A DNA stretch of 64,000 nucleotides, from the NCBI GenBank assembly GCA_002729885.1, contig PBUB01000021.1:162451-226450 (forward strand), read 5' to 3'. Under the pieces are notes generated by a model. The model did not search any database. It was given only the letters and a program-made list of their open reading frames with translations, and was not told the origin of the DNA. The position numbers and the translations under genes were made by a program. Shown in pieces: positions 45,680 to 54,430 of the stretch; the stretch's first letter is position 1, and every line of letters begins with the position of its first letter. This DNA is from Spirochaetaceae bacterium (lineage in GTDB: Bacteria; Spirochaetota; Leptospiria; Leptospirales; Leptonemataceae).

Positions 45680-47614
45680 TCAAGTTTTCACCGTTACGGG
45701 ATCGTCCATCTTGTTGGCAGCTACCTGCCAGATGATCGAGATAATATTCTGCACGGTCCAGTACAGAGTTACTCCACTGGGCATGGACCAGAAAAAGAAA
45801 ATCATGATCACTGGCATGAAATACATCAACATCTTTTGCTGTGGATCCGAAACCACGGTGGTGAATCTCTGCTGAAGGATCTGAGATCCGATCATAAACA
45901 GCGGAAGGATGTTGATGTGAAAATTCTGCACAAAGAATAGATCTTTGATCACATAAACCGTATCTGGCTGGGAAAGATCATTCATCCACAGAATAAATGG
46001 ACTGCGCCATAGCTCCATAGATTCAGAAAAGGCGCTGTAAAGTGCAATAAAGACCGGCACCTGAATGAGCATAGGAAGACAGCCCTTTGCAGGATTCACA
46101 TTGTTCTCTTTATAGAGAGCCATTATCTTCTTCTGCTTTTCCTGAGGATTGTCCTTAAACTTTTCGTTGATCTTGTCCATCTCGGGCTTCAACGCGCTCA
46201 TCTTTTTCATGGACTTTACCTGCATCTGGTTTAGAGGCCAGGTAATGAGCTTGAAGCTTACTGCAATAATGATGATGGCCCATCCGTAATTTCCGATCAA
46301 GTCGTAGATCTGGCGCATGAGCCAGACAATCCCGTCTCGTATCTTGGAAAAGATGGCCAGAAAGGACGATGTATAGATTACATCTCTGGCTTCTTCGTCC
46401 GGTCCGGACATGCCGAATTCGGCCTGCATAAGCGCAATGTCTGTGAATTTATGAGCCTCGTCGCTTCGCACCCCGACAAAGACCTGATTATCCAGAATCA
46501 ATGCATCTCTACGCTTTTGTTCCACTCGAACCAGTTCTCTGGTGTTTCGAGGAGCTGCTTTTTCACCGGTGCCCTGAATTTCAGTGGCAAATCCCGGTAA
46601 TTCTACAGGACCACCATCCGACGGCGCCAGACGAAAGTCATTGAATACGGCCGTGAAGGTGGCTCGCCCTTCCGGAGATACCTTCGCCTTCTGCACTACC
46701 CCGTCCGGGCGGTGTAGAGGGTTTTCTGGGTTCAGAAAATGGGAGTAGGCCACCAGAAATCGGCTACTGGAGCCCATAAATTCCAGAGAATTGTTTTTCT
46801 CCGTGTAGGCCTGGTACGGTCCTTCTGGCGCACTGCTACAGGAAAAGAAGCTTCCGCCAGATCCACCTACACCCTGTGTTTGAGTGAGGGAATCATTGTA
46901 ATAGAAAAAACGCCCGTAGGACTGGAGTACCCGGCTATTTTCGGACACCGGAGGGGGCCCCAGATCGCCGAATGTGCGAAAGAATAGATCGCCACCCAGC
47001 ACGAAAGGTTTCTTTTCCAGGTTTCGAATTACGGTAATCTGTCTGAAGAAGCTTTCACCCTGAAAGAAGCGAAAGACTTTTACCAGCTCCAATTTGTGGT
47101 CCAGAAACGTTACTGGCAGGGCGAAACGGACTTCCGTCACCTTTCCCTGGTTTACCGGGCCCTCCATTCTAAACTTTCCAGAATTGAGCAATGGTTTACC
47201 CAGGCGCTCTTCCAGCGGAGGACTGTAATACAGATGGGGTTGAAAATCCATTCCAAAGCCTCTGGTTACCTCCAGAGCCTGGTATTTTTTAACCAGAGGA
47301 TCATCGGATTCTTCGATTAATGATTCTGGGACATGTAACTCATTGCTCTTCTTTAAATAGAGACGGGCAATTCGGCCACCTTCTGTAGTAACAACAAAGA
47401 CAGCTCGATCGGTTTCGATAATGGTTTCATCGCCGGATCCACTGGAAAATCTGAAATCGTTCCTTTTTTCCGCCGGTACCAGGGGTGCATTACCTTCCGG
47501 GGCCGATTCTTCATCGCCGCCCATGAACTGGAACATAAAGAATGTGGCTACCCCCAGAAGCAATATGGGAATAAAGGAAGTAAGGGATCCTTGATTTTGT
47601 TTTTCCTCGCTCAT
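45680..47614 (-). CDS. yidC: membrane protein insertase YidC
   Basis: 644 residues: N-terminal helix (SFIPILLLGVATFFMFQFMG), large periplasmic domain (about 60-380), then the conserved five-helix insertase core with YGWAIIIIAVSFKLITWPLN, NPAKGCLPMLIQVPVFIALY and MPSGVTLYWTVQNIISIIWQ. It inserts and folds inner-membrane proteins with or without Sec. Placed between yidD and jag as expected. Confidence 0.96.
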   Translation of the reverse strand: MSEEKQNQGSLTSFIPILLLGVATFFMFQFMGGDEESAPEGNAPLVPAEKRNDFRFSSGSGDETIIETDRAVFVVTTEGGRIARLYLKKSNELHVPESLIEESDDPLVKKYQALEVTRGFGMDFQPHLYYSPPLEERLGKPLLNSGKFRMEGPVNQGKVTEVRFALPVTFLDHKLELVKVFRFFQGESFFRQITVIRNLEKKPFVLGGDLFFRTFGDLGPPPVSENSRVLQSYGRFFYYNDSLTQTQGVGGSGGSFFSCSSAPEGPYQAYTEKNNSLEFMGSSSRFLVAYSHFLNPENPLHRPDGVVQKAKVSPEGRATFTAVFNDFRLAPSDGGPVELPGFATEIQGTGEKAAPRNTRELVRVEQKRRDALILDNQVFVGVRSDEAHKFTDIALMQAEFGMSGPDEEARDVIYTSSFLAIFSKIRDGIVWLMRQIYDLIGNYGWAIIIIAVSFKLITWPLNQMQVKSMKKMSALKPEMDKINEKFKDNPQEKQKKIMALYKENNVNPAKGCLPMLIQVPVFIALYSAFSESMELWRSPFILWMNDLSQPDTVYVIKDLFFVQNFHINILPLFMIGSQILQQRFTTVVSDPQQKMLMYFMPVIMIFFFWSMPSGVTLYWTVQNIISIIWQVAANKMDDPVTVKT

Positions 47615-47628
47615 TTTACCTACCTGAA

Positions 47629-48039
47629 TTATGAATGCTCGCAGCCATCGTGGCTGTGCTCCGGATGATCCTCGGGAAATACGGGATCAAAAAATCCTTT
47701 CGAAAGAGGATTACATCGTGCGATTCGCCAGAGACTCTTTCCCGTTGCCTTCCAGAATGGAAGATACTGAAAGCATTCCATTGCATATTCAGAACAACTT
47801 GGATAAAATCTGCATCTTCCCGGAAGCCAGGGGGATATCGCTAATTTGTAGAATTTGATGAAGGATCGGGCTGCTTTTCCGGACCATCCAGCAACTGGAT
47901 TCCTGCTCGGTCTAGAAGTCGTATGACTTCCCGGGTGCCCGTTTCCGCTGGCATTGTGGTCCAGGACCGGCCCGGCAGTATAGCTATCCGCCAGCCGGGA
48001 GGCAGTCGGTCCATCAGGGGTTCCAGCGAGACTCTGCAT
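47629..48039 (-). CDS. yidD: membrane protein insertion efficiency factor YidD
   Basis: The core IKFYKLAISPWLPGRCRFYP, SCSEYAMECFQYLPFWKATG and WRIARCNPLSKGFFDPVFP is clear YidD. With the only canonical start (48039) the protein has 136 residues and a 58-residue N-terminus translated from within rnpA in another frame, which looks non-native. A normal YidD of 75-85 residues would need to start near 47860-47880, where there is no ATG, GTG or TTG. The annotated start is therefore doubtful. Confidence 0.85.
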   Translation of the reverse strand: MQSLAGTPDGPTASRLADSYTAGPVLDHNASGNGHPGSHTTSRPSRNPVAGWSGKAARSFIKFYKLAISPWLPGRCRFYPSCSEYAMECFQYLPFWKATGKSLWRIARCNPLSKGFFDPVFPEDHPEHSHDGCEHS

Positions 48040-48221
48040 TTTCTACGGATTCGATTACGAACCACCGCTTTTCCTGTCCTTCGAGAAACGCAAAAGGCTA
48101 TCAGAGTTCGCTCATCGGCCGTTGACAGCACCATTATGGCGGTATTTCTACTATGAAAACGGCGGCCTCGAGAAAAGAGGTCAGCGAAGGCAGTCCTGCC
48201 TTTTAATGTGGCTCTTTTGAT
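47841..48221 (-). CDS. rnpA: ribonuclease P protein component, start codon not canonical
   Basis: The protein fits RnpA: LKGRTAFADLFSRGRRFHS near the N-terminus and CVSRRTGKAVVRNRIRRKCR with the RNR motif. The first ATG in the frame (48134) would delete the conserved FADLFSRGRRF region. The frame has no ATG, GTG or TTG upstream, even through all of rpmH. I give the ATC at 48221 as the inferred start because it yields 126 residues, the normal size; ATA at 48233 and ATT at 48389 are alternatives. It is the protein cofactor of RNase P in tRNA 5' processing. Confidence 0.85.
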   Translation of the reverse strand: MKRATLKGRTAFADLFSRGRRFHSRNTAIMVLSTADERTLIAFCVSRRTGKAVVRNRIRRKCRVSLEPLMDRLPPGWRIAILPGRSWTTMPAETGTREVIRLLDRAGIQLLDGPEKQPDPSSNSTN

Positions 48222-48229
48222 TCTGCTAC

Positions 48230-48385
48230 TTATTTGCGATGTACCCGATCGGACACACTCAGAACAGCGCGGCCTTTGTTGCGACGTCGGGACAGTACCT
48301 TGCGACCGTTCTTGGTAGCCATACGAGCGCGAAATCCGTGGGTACGAACTTTCTTGATCTTGCTCGGTTGATAGGTCCTTTTCAT
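48230..48385 (-). CDS. rpmH: 50S ribosomal protein L34
   Basis: 51 residues: [20 protein letters not shown] and [20 protein letters not shown] are the L34 sequence. GGGAG lies six bases before the ATG at 48385. It is the first gene of the leftward rpmH-rnpA-yidD-yidC-jag-mnmE cluster and is divergent from dnaA. Confidence 0.97.
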   Translation of the reverse strand: MKRTYQPSKIKKVRTHGFRARMATKNGRKVLSRRRNKGRAVLSVSDRVHRK

Positions 48386-48661
48386 GAATAACTCCCGGAA
48401 AAATTATTGCGAATCTACCAGACTCCGCCTGGTGATTGGTACGTCAACAGGCTTTCCAGGGCCCCTGTCCAGACCGAATCCGGGCATCTGGCCAGCCCTG
48501 AAAATCGATCTGTACGTCCAGAAGAAGTGAGATCTGGCAAGTGACAGAAGACGGTATCATGTCCCGCATCATTTTCGGGTCCCGGTACTGTTTTTCACTT
48601 GATCCAGATACAGCGGATTCGAGACTTCCGGGGCGCAATTCTATATCACCTGGAGTCAGCC
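48386..48661. other. rpmH-dnaA divergent intergenic region
   Basis: 276 bases with no gene. It should contain the divergent promoters for rpmH and dnaA. An in-frame extension of DnaA to TTG at 48599 is possible but lacks a ribosome-binding site. I found no perfect DnaA box here. Confidence 0.5.
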
Positions 48662-49951
48662 TTGGAAGATGCCTGGTCGCAAACAAAAAAAGAGCTACAG
48701 AGATCGGCTAAGGACAGTAACGTTCGCAGCTGTTTGCAGAATCTCAGGCCCGTTCCCCTGAAAAAAGGCTCCACCAGTGGCCATCTGGTCTTTGAACTGG
48801 ATGACGCTGCTCTGCTTCAGACGGCTACAAAGCTTAAAGGACCTATTCAGAGCCGACTTTCTACCATTACGCAACAATCGGTAAGTGTGGAATTCCGTCT
48901 GGCCCAGAAAAAGGGGAATCGGGACCCATCCTGGATTCGTCCTCAACTGGATCTGGAGCGATTCTGCGAAGGAAAAGCCAATCGCATACCTTTGATGGCC
49001 GCGCGAAACATTGTAGAGCAACCCGGTAAAGTGAATCCCCTTCTGATTTCGGGAGACACTGGTACCGGCAAATCGCATCTACTGAATGCTATCGCATGCG
49101 AAGCCGTGCGAAAAAGGCCAGAGACACGCTGTACTCTGATTCGCATGGATGATTTTCCATCGCACTTTGGTGAGCAAATTTTAAAGGGTAGAAATCTAGC
49201 CTTGAAGAATCGCTTTCGTCGAGGCGACATGCTTTTCATCGAGGATTTCCAGGCCGTTCGAGGCGCTTCGCCCAATGTTCTGGATGAACTGTATTTTATC
49301 TTTAATAGCTATTACGAAAATGGCCGCCAGATCGTGGTTACTTCGGACGTTCCAGTAAAGGATTTATCCATTTCCAGTCGATGGCTCAGCCGTTTTCTGT
49401 CCGGACTCCAGGTACGTCTTGAGAATCCCGATGTAGAACTTCGCAAGCGAATCCTGAAACAGAAAATTCAGGATACAGGATTGAACCTTGGAAATCAAAG
49501 CATTGGTAAAATCCTGGAACGCCTCCGAGGAAACGCCCGGGATATAGAAGCTGCAGTGAATCGACTGTTTTTCCTCCAATCCGGCGGCATCGAACTAACC
49601 GATGAGCTCCTGGAGCAGCAGCTGGAAGAGTTCCTTTCTCCTCGCGTGGAAGGTCCGGTAAAACCAGAAACCATCCTGGAGAGCATCGTAGACATCTGCG
49701 GTATTTCCAGAGAGGAAATCCTGGGAAATTCTAGAAAGATGGAAGTGGCTCTGCCCCGGCACCTGGCAATGTATCTGGCCGTGCATTATTCTGATCTAAA
49801 CAAATCTGCAGTCGCACGATTCTTTCAAAGGACAGATCACTCCACTGTTATTCATGCAGAACGAAAGATAGCCATGAAATTACAGAAAGAACCATCCTTT
49901 CAACATCTATACAGGCAGGTAACGGAACGTCTGGGGATAAACCGTGGATAA
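48662..49951 (+). CDS. dnaA: chromosomal replication initiator protein DnaA
   Basis: About 429 residues. Walker A is SGDTGTGKSHLLNAI, Walker B reads MLFIEDFQAV (IED in place of the common IDD), and the C-terminal DNA-binding helix carries RFFQRTDHSTVIHAERKI. Domain II is short. I choose TTG at 48662 because GGAG lies six bases upstream and the product begins MEDAWSQTKKEL like other DnaA proteins; an alternative TTG at 48599 lacks a ribosome-binding site. dnaN and recF follow. Confidence 0.95.
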   Translation: MEDAWSQTKKELQRSAKDSNVRSCLQNLRPVPLKKGSTSGHLVFELDDAALLQTATKLKGPIQSRLSTITQQSVSVEFRLAQKKGNRDPSWIRPQLDLERFCEGKANRIPLMAARNIVEQPGKVNPLLISGDTGTGKSHLLNAIACEAVRKRPETRCTLIRMDDFPSHFGEQILKGRNLALKNRFRRGDMLFIEDFQAVRGASPNVLDELYFIFNSYYENGRQIVVTSDVPVKDLSISSRWLSRFLSGLQVRLENPDVELRKRILKQKIQDTGLNLGNQSIGKILERLRGNARDIEAAVNRLFFLQSGGIELTDELLEQQLEEFLSPRVEGPVKPETILESIVDICGISREEILGNSRKMEVALPRHLAMYLAVHYSDLNKSAVARFFQRTDHSTVIHAERKIAMKLQKEPSFQHLYRQVTERLGINRG

Positions 49952-50155
49952 TCCAGCAGATGATGTGAGTACAGACCCTGAAAATGTGAAATTCACCGGC
50001 AGGCGAAGCCGGTGGTATGCCGAACGACTTTCGCTTTTTTCTCTGTTTCCCGGTTTTTCAGTTGTATTTCGTGCTTTCTCTCACAGAAATTCCCACGGAT
50101 TATGTCCCGGAGAGGCCTGTGCACGGGAAAGAATGGTGTTTTTCACATATCCACA
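49932..50155. other. probable replication origin (oriC) between dnaA and dnaN
   Basis: Four DnaA-box-like nonamers: TTATCCCCA (minus, 49932-49940), TTATCCACG (minus, 49943-49951), TTTTTCACA (plus, 50139-50147) and ATATCCACA (plus, 50147-50155), each matching or one base from TTWTNCACA/TTATCCACA. Between them are a 7-bp stem CACCGGC/GCCGGTG (49995-50015) and a T-rich tract around 50030-50070 that could be the unwinding element. Confidence 0.55.
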
Positions 50156-50205
50156 GGCCCAATAAAGTACAACAGTACAAACACACCAATAAAGAGAGTA
50201 CTGAA

Positions 50206-51321
50206 ATGAAGTTCGTAGTAGAAAAAGCAGGCTTCCAGAAAGCAATCTCCCGAATCGAAGGAATTATATCTGCCCGGGAGATCCGATCCGTGATCTCAAG
50301 CATCCTGATCGAATCGGACAAAGATAGTATAACACTTACAGCCACAGATCTGGACATCAGCATGAAAACTACCATTGCTGCAAAGATCGAAAAGGCAGGA
50401 GCTATCACCGCACCTGCGAAGAAGCTGAGCCAGATAATCAAAGAATTCCGCTTTGAAAGCGTTGAAATAGATAGCGATGCAGAGAATAAAATTTCGATTC
50501 GCGATGGAGCCGGAAAGGCGAAAACCGAGATCCATCTCATGGGTGCTCCCTCTGATGAGTTTATGCTTCCCTCCCCGATTAAGGACAGTCACTTCAAGCA
50601 GTTTCCCCCTGCTCTGGTAAACGAAATGATTCGTCGTACTTCCTATGCCATCGCAGAAGAAGATGCGCGGTATGTATTCAATGGCCTTTACATGGAAAGC
50701 GAAGGCGATCAGGCCGTATTTGTGGGGACCGATGGTCGACGTCTGGCTCGCATCGCCAGAAATTTTCCGGAATCCCTTCCTGTAGATAAAGGGGTGGTGG
50801 TGCCGGTAAAAGCTATTCGAGAGCTCACTCGATTGATTGGAAATGTGGAAGAAGGCTTTGTAGGATACGACAGCGAAGAAAGCCGGCTGTATTTCAAACT
50901 GGGTGATGTGGAATTAATAACTCGTTTAATCGATGGAAACTTTCCGGATTATCGTCAGGTAATTCCCAGAAAGCTGGATCATGAGGTGAAGCTGAATCGA
51001 GAATCGCTCAGATTGTCCCTGCGACAGGCAGCTGTGCTGGCCGCAGAACCATCGCGCCAGATTCGCCTGGAATTCAGCCCCGGTACGCTTGTGGTAAGCT
51101 CATCCACGCCGGATCTAGGAAATGTAAATGATCCCATGGCCTGCGAATATCAGGGCGAAGAAGTGACCATCGCTTACAACTCCAACTATTTGCTGGATGT
51201 TCTGGGAGTTTTGAGTAGCGAAGAGATAATCATGGGTTTTTCCACTGCCAGCGCACCAACGGTGATCAAGGATCCAGACGATGCAGAATTTGTGGCAGTG
51301 GTTATGCCCATGAAGATCTAG
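50206..51321 (+). CDS. dnaN: DNA polymerase III beta sliding clamp
   Basis: 371 residues from the ATG at 50206 (MKFVVEKAGFQKAISRIEGI). The three clamp domains are present, with RTSYAIAEEDARYVFNGLYM, VGTDGRRLARIA, and the C-terminal VAVVMPMKI. The upstream open frame to 50017 runs through the origin region and has no clamp similarity. It gives processivity to the replicase. Confidence 0.96.
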   Translation: MKFVVEKAGFQKAISRIEGIISAREIRSVISSILIESDKDSITLTATDLDISMKTTIAAKIEKAGAITAPAKKLSQIIKEFRFESVEIDSDAENKISIRDGAGKAKTEIHLMGAPSDEFMLPSPIKDSHFKQFPPALVNEMIRRTSYAIAEEDARYVFNGLYMESEGDQAVFVGTDGRRLARIARNFPESLPVDKGVVVPVKAIRELTRLIGNVEEGFVGYDSEESRLYFKLGDVELITRLIDGNFPDYRQVIPRKLDHEVKLNRESLRLSLRQAAVLAAEPSRQIRLEFSPGTLVVSSSTPDLGNVNDPMACEYQGEEVTIAYNSNYLLDVLGVLSSEEIIMGFSTASAPTVIKDPDDAEFVAVVMPMKI

Positions 51322-51333
51322 GCCCGGGGGTCT

Positions 51334-52434
51334 GTGTTTCTTCGTAGCCTACAGCTGCAACATTTCCGAAATTACGGATCTCTCAAACTGGAGTTTCCCG
51401 ACCGATTGACCTTTCTTGTGGGGGAAAACGGATCCGGGAAAACCAATATTCTGGAAGCAATATCGGTCCTTACATCCGGAAAATCATTTCGTGGTGTGCC
51501 GGACCAGGAGCTGGTGCAACAGAACCAGCCAGGCTTTTTTCTTAGCTGCAGCTATGAATGGAATGCAGCCATGCATACCCTGGAGATGGGGCTGCAAACG
51601 GAACCCAGATTACAACGAAAGATCAAGAAAGATGGCAAAGTGCTTCCGTCTCGAGCTGCACTCATAGGAAATCTGGTAAGCGTTGTATTCAGTCCGGATG
51701 ATCTGGAAATTGTGCAGGGCGGACCGACCTCCAGAAGAAGGTTTCTGGATGCATTGCTTTCGCACAGAGATTCCGGTTACCTGGACAATTTGATTCAATA
51801 CAATCGGGCGGTGCGACAGAGAAATACCACTCTGAAAGAGATTCGGAGCAATCGTAGCCGTTTGCAGATGCTGGAACCCTGGGATCGCAGCCTTGTAGAA
51901 CTTGGATCCAGAATCACATCTCAGAGATTGAAGTTCCTGGCAGAATATGAACCGATTCTGAATGAATCCCTGGATCAAATCTCCGGCGGAAAGGATCGAA
52001 TCAAAGTGACTCTGTTTCCAGGGGAGTCATCCCCTGATACCTACAGACAGGCATTGAAAGAAAGGCAGATGCGAGATGTGGCTACCGGTTCTACAACATT
52101 TGGGCCGCATCGAGATCGACTGCTCTTTCTTTGTCAGGATGGAAGTAACAAGGATGTGCAGTTTAGATTCAGCCAGGGACAGAAACGCAGTCTGGTGCTG
52201 GCCCTCAGAGTCGGTCAGTTCTATTATTTGAAGCAATACATCGGAAGGTCTCCGGTTTTGCTGATTGACGATGTAATCCGAGAGCTGGATTATAAGAGAA
52301 GGGACTACTTTGTGGATCTTCTGCACCGCTGCGGACAGGCTTTTTTTACCACACCGGATCTGGACGGATTGGAAGAAGCAGTGCAACAGACCTCTGCAAG
52401 AATTATCTCCGTGCCAGAGCTGCATGGAAGCTAG
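51334..52434 (+). CDS. recF: DNA replication and repair protein RecF
   Basis: 366 residues, GTG start 12 bases after dnaN. FLRSLQLQHFRNYGSLKLEF at the N-terminus, Walker A VGENGSGKTN, ABC signature FSQGQKRSLVLAL and Walker B VLLIDDVIREL. It helps RecOR load RecA at gaps. Confidence 0.95.
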   Translation: MFLRSLQLQHFRNYGSLKLEFPDRLTFLVGENGSGKTNILEAISVLTSGKSFRGVPDQELVQQNQPGFFLSCSYEWNAAMHTLEMGLQTEPRLQRKIKKDGKVLPSRAALIGNLVSVVFSPDDLEIVQGGPTSRRRFLDALLSHRDSGYLDNLIQYNRAVRQRNTTLKEIRSNRSRLQMLEPWDRSLVELGSRITSQRLKFLAEYEPILNESLDQISGGKDRIKVTLFPGESSPDTYRQALKERQMRDVATGSTTFGPHRDRLLFLCQDGSNKDVQFRFSQGQKRSLVLALRVGQFYYLKQYIGRSPVLLIDDVIRELDYKRRDYFVDLLHRCGQAFFTTPDLDGLEEAVQQTSARIISVPELHGS

Positions 52435-52459
52435 CTGAAACATTAGCGGATGAAACCAG

Positions 52460-52933
52460 ATGCAGGACAACCCAGAACAAGAATCGAATCCAGCATCAAA
52501 GGATACACCGGCTCGCCTCAGCCGGAATCGAAAGGCGGGTGAGACGAATCGATCCAATTCCGCACAGCAAGAACAGTCCAGATGGAATGTCTGGAAAGAA
52601 CAGGATTTGAGGTCCCTTCCCAGAAACAGCCCGGAACCGATAGGAACTCTACAGTCCGAATTTCGCAGTCGCCTGGAACATCTTCTGGGAATAACAGAAG
52701 GGGAAAGCCAGCTACATTCCATTCAGGAAGGCTGGCCAGAGTTGGCGGGTCTGCTTTCCCATCATTCGAATCCCGTAGAAATTAAAGATCAACGTCTTAT
52801 TGTAGAGGTTTCGGAGAGTGTTTATGCTCAGGAGCTGCAATTACACAGTCGAAACATCCTGAAATCTATAGAAAAAAGGTTCGGCTTTCGACTCAGAGGC
52901 TTACAGATTAGAAGGACAGGATTCCGAAAATAA
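52460..52933 (+). CDS. DUF721 / DciA-like helicase-loading factor
   Basis: 157 residues. The N-terminal half is polar and low in complexity; the C-terminal part (WPELAGLLSHHSNPVEIKDQ, RLIVEVSESVYAQELQLHSR) is the DUF721 domain. DUF721 proteins next to dnaA-dnaN-recF are related to DciA, which loads the DnaB helicase in bacteria lacking DnaC. The same order is known in Leptospira. Confidence 0.8.
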   Translation: MQDNPEQESNPASKDTPARLSRNRKAGETNRSNSAQQEQSRWNVWKEQDLRSLPRNSPEPIGTLQSEFRSRLEHLLGITEGESQLHSIQEGWPELAGLLSHHSNPVEIKDQRLIVEVSESVYAQELQLHSRNILKSIEKRFGFRLRGLQIRRTGFRK

Positions 52934-52942
52934 AGCAGACCC

Positions 52943-53314
52943 ATGTTGACCCTGGTTGCAGTAGCCGGCCTCTGTTTGGCCGTGATTGTTTTTCTAAACA
53001 TGCTTTCTCCGAGTGCTTTGCAGCCGGCCGGCGGAACCATGCGGAAACGAAAAAGCAATGGCAATGGAGACGGAGAAGATCCTCCCAGGCTGGATGCCAA
53101 AAAGGTCCTCAATATGGCGCCGGGGCCCCAGAGGCCCAGAATCTGTCCTGTCTGTGGAACCTTGCTATCCCAGACAGATTATCTCTACGCGGCGCTGGAA
53201 CCAGAGCCCAAAACCGAAAGAAAGCGGCAGGCCCATATCTATGGATGCGCCTATTGTCTGGATCAGGATGGAGTTGTGCGCAAGAAGAAGTCCATCGCAG
53301 AGATCGAACCGTGA
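52943..53314 (+). CDS. membrane-anchored zinc-ribbon protein, unknown role
   Basis: 123 residues: one N-terminal helix (residues 3-20), a basic and Gly-rich linker, then a pair of Cys motifs, ICPVCGT (about residue 69) and GCAYC (about residue 101), that would form a zinc ribbon facing the cytoplasm. No family recognised. It follows the DUF721 gene by nine bases. Confidence 0.65.
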   Translation: MLTLVAVAGLCLAVIVFLNMLSPSALQPAGGTMRKRKSNGNGDGEDPPRLDAKKVLNMAPGPQRPRICPVCGTLLSQTDYLYAALEPEPKTERKRQAHIYGCAYCLDQDGVVRKKKSIAEIEP

Positions 53315-53386
53315 TATAATCCTGTTCTTTTTAGCGCCAAAAGTATTCCGAGAGTAGCCTGAAACGCTGCGGTTTTTCCATCACAT

Positions 53387-53417
53387 GCCCGGCCTATCTG
53401 TCGCTACAGGGCCGGGC
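53387..53417. terminator. large bidirectional hairpin between convergent genes
   Basis: GCCCGGCC (53387-53394) pairs with GGCCGGGC (53410-53417), and CTGT/ACAG form a second stem inside around CGCT. It lies between the zinc-ribbon gene and the convergent transporter gene. No long T-run, but position suggests a shared terminator. Confidence 0.5.
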
Positions 53418-53505
53418 CTACGTCGCATCATAGGCCTGGATGAATTTGACTTCCAATCTTCAGGGCTTCTGGGTGGTCGGATCCGATAAGGTCTTTCGCT
53501 ATTTG

Positions 53506-54363
53506 CTAAATTGCGCGAATCGCCACGGCCAGGCCAGCAAGAATCTGAATGGCTGCAAACCCGCGTTTTAAGTGAAGACCCTTCACCTTATTTTTTAGAG
53601 CGGCTCCGGCAAATCCTCCTATTAGAGCTCCAATGCCAAAGGGAATAGCATAAGGAAGATAGTAATGTCCGACGCTGGGCTGCGGTAATGGGATATAGTT
53701 CTGCTGCACTGCATAGAGAACGGAACCGTAAAAAGCGCTGAAGATAATACAGAAGCTGGAAGTGGCCACAGCTTCCGCAGGTTCTGCACCTGGCAAAGTC
53801 CATAGAAATAGAGGCACCAGAACTACCCCTCCGCCAAGCCCGGTCAGCGCAGAAAGGATCCCCACAAAAAAGCCTGCCAGTCCGTAGAAGAAAATCTGTG
53901 AACGACCCGGTGCTGGCCTGCGTCCGTTATTGTACTGTGGTATATCTTTCGTTTTCTTACCCGAGCTGGATTTGCGAAAAAAACCAACAATGCCTGTTAT
54001 AGTGACAATGGCTGCGAATATCAATGCCAGGGAACGAAAACTAAGAACGCCGCTGATTTCCACTCCAAGATAAGAACCTGGAAGACTGAATAGACTGACA
54101 ATGATACCGGGCAGAAAATGGATACGGCGGCTGAGGATGTTAGAGGCGGAGGCCGAAATTGAAAGGAAAAGTGCCGTAAGCAAAGAGATGGCCACAGCTG
54201 TATGGGCCAGACCGGAAGCATCATCGTTGGGCCAGTGCATACTACCCACGAAGATCAAAAACGGCACGGTTAGAGTACCTCCGCCAATGCCAAATGCCCC
54301 TGAAATGAGAGAAATTGCAGTGGCTACAATTAGCATTAACCAGATTTCACTTGCGATCATCAC
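53506..54363 (-). CDS. TauE/SafE family sulfite/anion exporter-like permease
   Basis: 285 residues with eight predicted helices in two inverted halves, each starting with the family motif: SLISGAFGIGGGTLTVPFLI and GILSALTGLGGGVVLVPLFL. The family moves sulfite, sulfonates or other small organic anions; the substrate here is unknown. It is a single gene, with divergent gene 54431 behind it. Confidence 0.9.
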   Translation of the reverse strand: MMIASEIWLMLIVATAISLISGAFGIGGGTLTVPFLIFVGSMHWPNDDASGLAHTAVAISLLTALFLSISASASNILSRRIHFLPGIIVSLFSLPGSYLGVEISGVLSFRSLALIFAAIVTITGIVGFFRKSSSGKKTKDIPQYNNGRRPAPGRSQIFFYGLAGFFVGILSALTGLGGGVVLVPLFLWTLPGAEPAEAVATSSFCIIFSAFYGSVLYAVQQNYIPLPQPSVGHYYLPYAIPFGIGALIGGFAGAALKNKVKGLHLKRGFAAIQILAGLAVAIRAI

Positions 54364-54430
54364 TCAATCAGTCAATTATTCCGCTATCTCCTCAATGACA
54401 AACAGAAAGGACCCCTGAAGGCATAGATAT

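Noticed and set aside
50017..50205. N-terminal extension of DnaN
   Set aside because: Runs through the origin region, has no clamp similarity, and the normal clamp N-terminus starts at 50206.
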